A stretch of DNA of 64,000 bases from Sutcliffiella halmapala (lineage in GTDB: Bacteria > Bacillota > Bacilli > Bacillales > Bacillaceae_I), in the NCBI RefSeq assembly GCF_002019665.1, contig NZ_KV917375.1:1596390-1660389 (forward strand). Reading direction: 5' to 3'. The first letter of the stretch is position 1. Each line of letters starts with the position of its first letter. Of the stretch, positions 63,778 through 64,000 are shown in pieces. A program made the translations under genes and the position numbers. The notes under the pieces were generated by a model that saw only the letters and a program-made list of their open reading frames with translations, had not been told where the DNA came from and made no database searches.

Positions 63778-64000
63778 ATGAGAAAGTTAATAGGAGTATC
63801 TCTAACGGTAGTTATTGCAGGGGCTTTGATGATAGGGTGGAGTGCAATTAAAGATTCTTTTGTAAAAGCTAATGGGGTTATTTTATACGGCGACCATAAT
63901 CAGATAGAAGAAGTATTAAATCAAGAGAAGAATGTTAAAGAAAAAGTACAATATAAATTTAAAATTTTTGAAGATGGTGAGCAAAAAATAATGATTATCG
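63778..64000 (+). CDS. Membrane-anchored or exported protein, N-terminal part
   Basis: Runs off the window after 74 codons. The N-terminus MRKLIGVSLTVVIAGALMIG is a signal peptide or membrane anchor without lipobox; the following part (NGVILYGDHNQIEEVLNQEK and KVQYKFKIFEDGEQKIMII) looks like a small extracellular domain with beta strands. TAGGAG stands nine bases before the ATG. No family is recognised from this part. It follows the 35-residue peptide gene. Confidence 0.7.
   Translation, partial: MRKLIGVSLTVVIAGALMIGWSAIKDSFVKANGVILYGDHNQIEEVLNQEKNVKEKVQYKFKIFEDGEQKIMII

Overview
The window reads as a continuous chromosomal segment of a low-GC, endospore-forming member of the Bacillaceae. 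The identity of the genes and their order (mntR-yqhO-yqhP-yqhQ-yqhR-aroQ-papA-efp, yqhV-spoIIIAA..AH, accBC-yqhY-nusB-folD-xseAB-ispA-dxs-tlyA-argR-recN-spoIVB-spo0A, yqiK-yqzF-bkdR-ptb-bcd-buk-lpdV-bkdAA-bkdAB-bkdB, brxB) follow the backbone known from Bacillus subtilis and relatives. No rRNA, tRNA, CRISPR array, phage or IS element was seen. Species cannot be fixed from sequence reading alone.

Layout. 1-5.6 kb: end of mntR, then the yqhO-efp block; a peptidase specialised for X-Pro bonds (papA) sits directly upstream of EF-P. 5.6-13.4 kb is an accessory insertion relative to B. subtilis: a TolB-like beta-propeller exported protein, a GH13 alpha-glucosidase behind a LacI/CcpA-type operator, a 21-bp-periodic intergenic repeat, and a SAM-I riboswitch controlling a three-gene ribose-type ABC importer (a candidate methylthioribose transporter). 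13.5-19.1 kb: yqhV and the complete eight-gene spoIIIA operon behind a candidate sigma-E promoter; spoIIIAD has no ATG/GTG/TTG start that would keep its first membrane helix and seems to use ATC. 19.4-31.8 kb: fatty acid (accBC, yqhY), folate (folD), exonuclease VII, isoprenoid (ispA, dxs), rRNA methylation (tlyA), arginine regulation (argR) and recombination (recN) genes. 32-34.4 kb: spoIVB and spo0A, the latter behind a near-perfect sigma-H promoter with Spo0A boxes.

34.7-40.7 kb is a second accessory module: a GntR/FCD regulator, an M28 metallopeptidase and a complete polyamine-type ABC importer, bounded by terminators and led by a promoter whose spacer holds a perfect ATTGTATACAAT palindrome. 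Next come a tiny yycC-type gene, a glycerophosphodiester phosphodiesterase, and the branched-chain keto-acid operon (bkdR activator, sigma-54 promoter, probable upstream activator sites and a cre), which degrades Val/Leu/Ile to acyl-CoAs and, through ptb/buk, makes acids and ATP. A 131-bp imperfect-palindromic repeat lies inside this operon between lpdV and bkdAA. mutA-mutB-meaB follow: methylmalonyl-CoA mutase and its G-protein chaperone, which would send Val/Ile-derived propionyl units to succinyl-CoA. brxB then ends the conserved block.

59-64 kb: a 1359-residue Vpr-like subtilase with a C-terminal dockerin-like calcium-binding module, and, reading the other way, an unrecognised pair: a 35-residue peptide with an excellent ribosome-binding site and the start of an exported protein, preceded by a CTTACA/TGTAAG palindrome. 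The observations most worth following are the ATC start in spoIIIAD, the TGAG-anchored 21-bp repeats at two loci, the repeat inside the bkd operon, the S-box transporter, the GntR-M28-ABC module and the terminal peptide pair.
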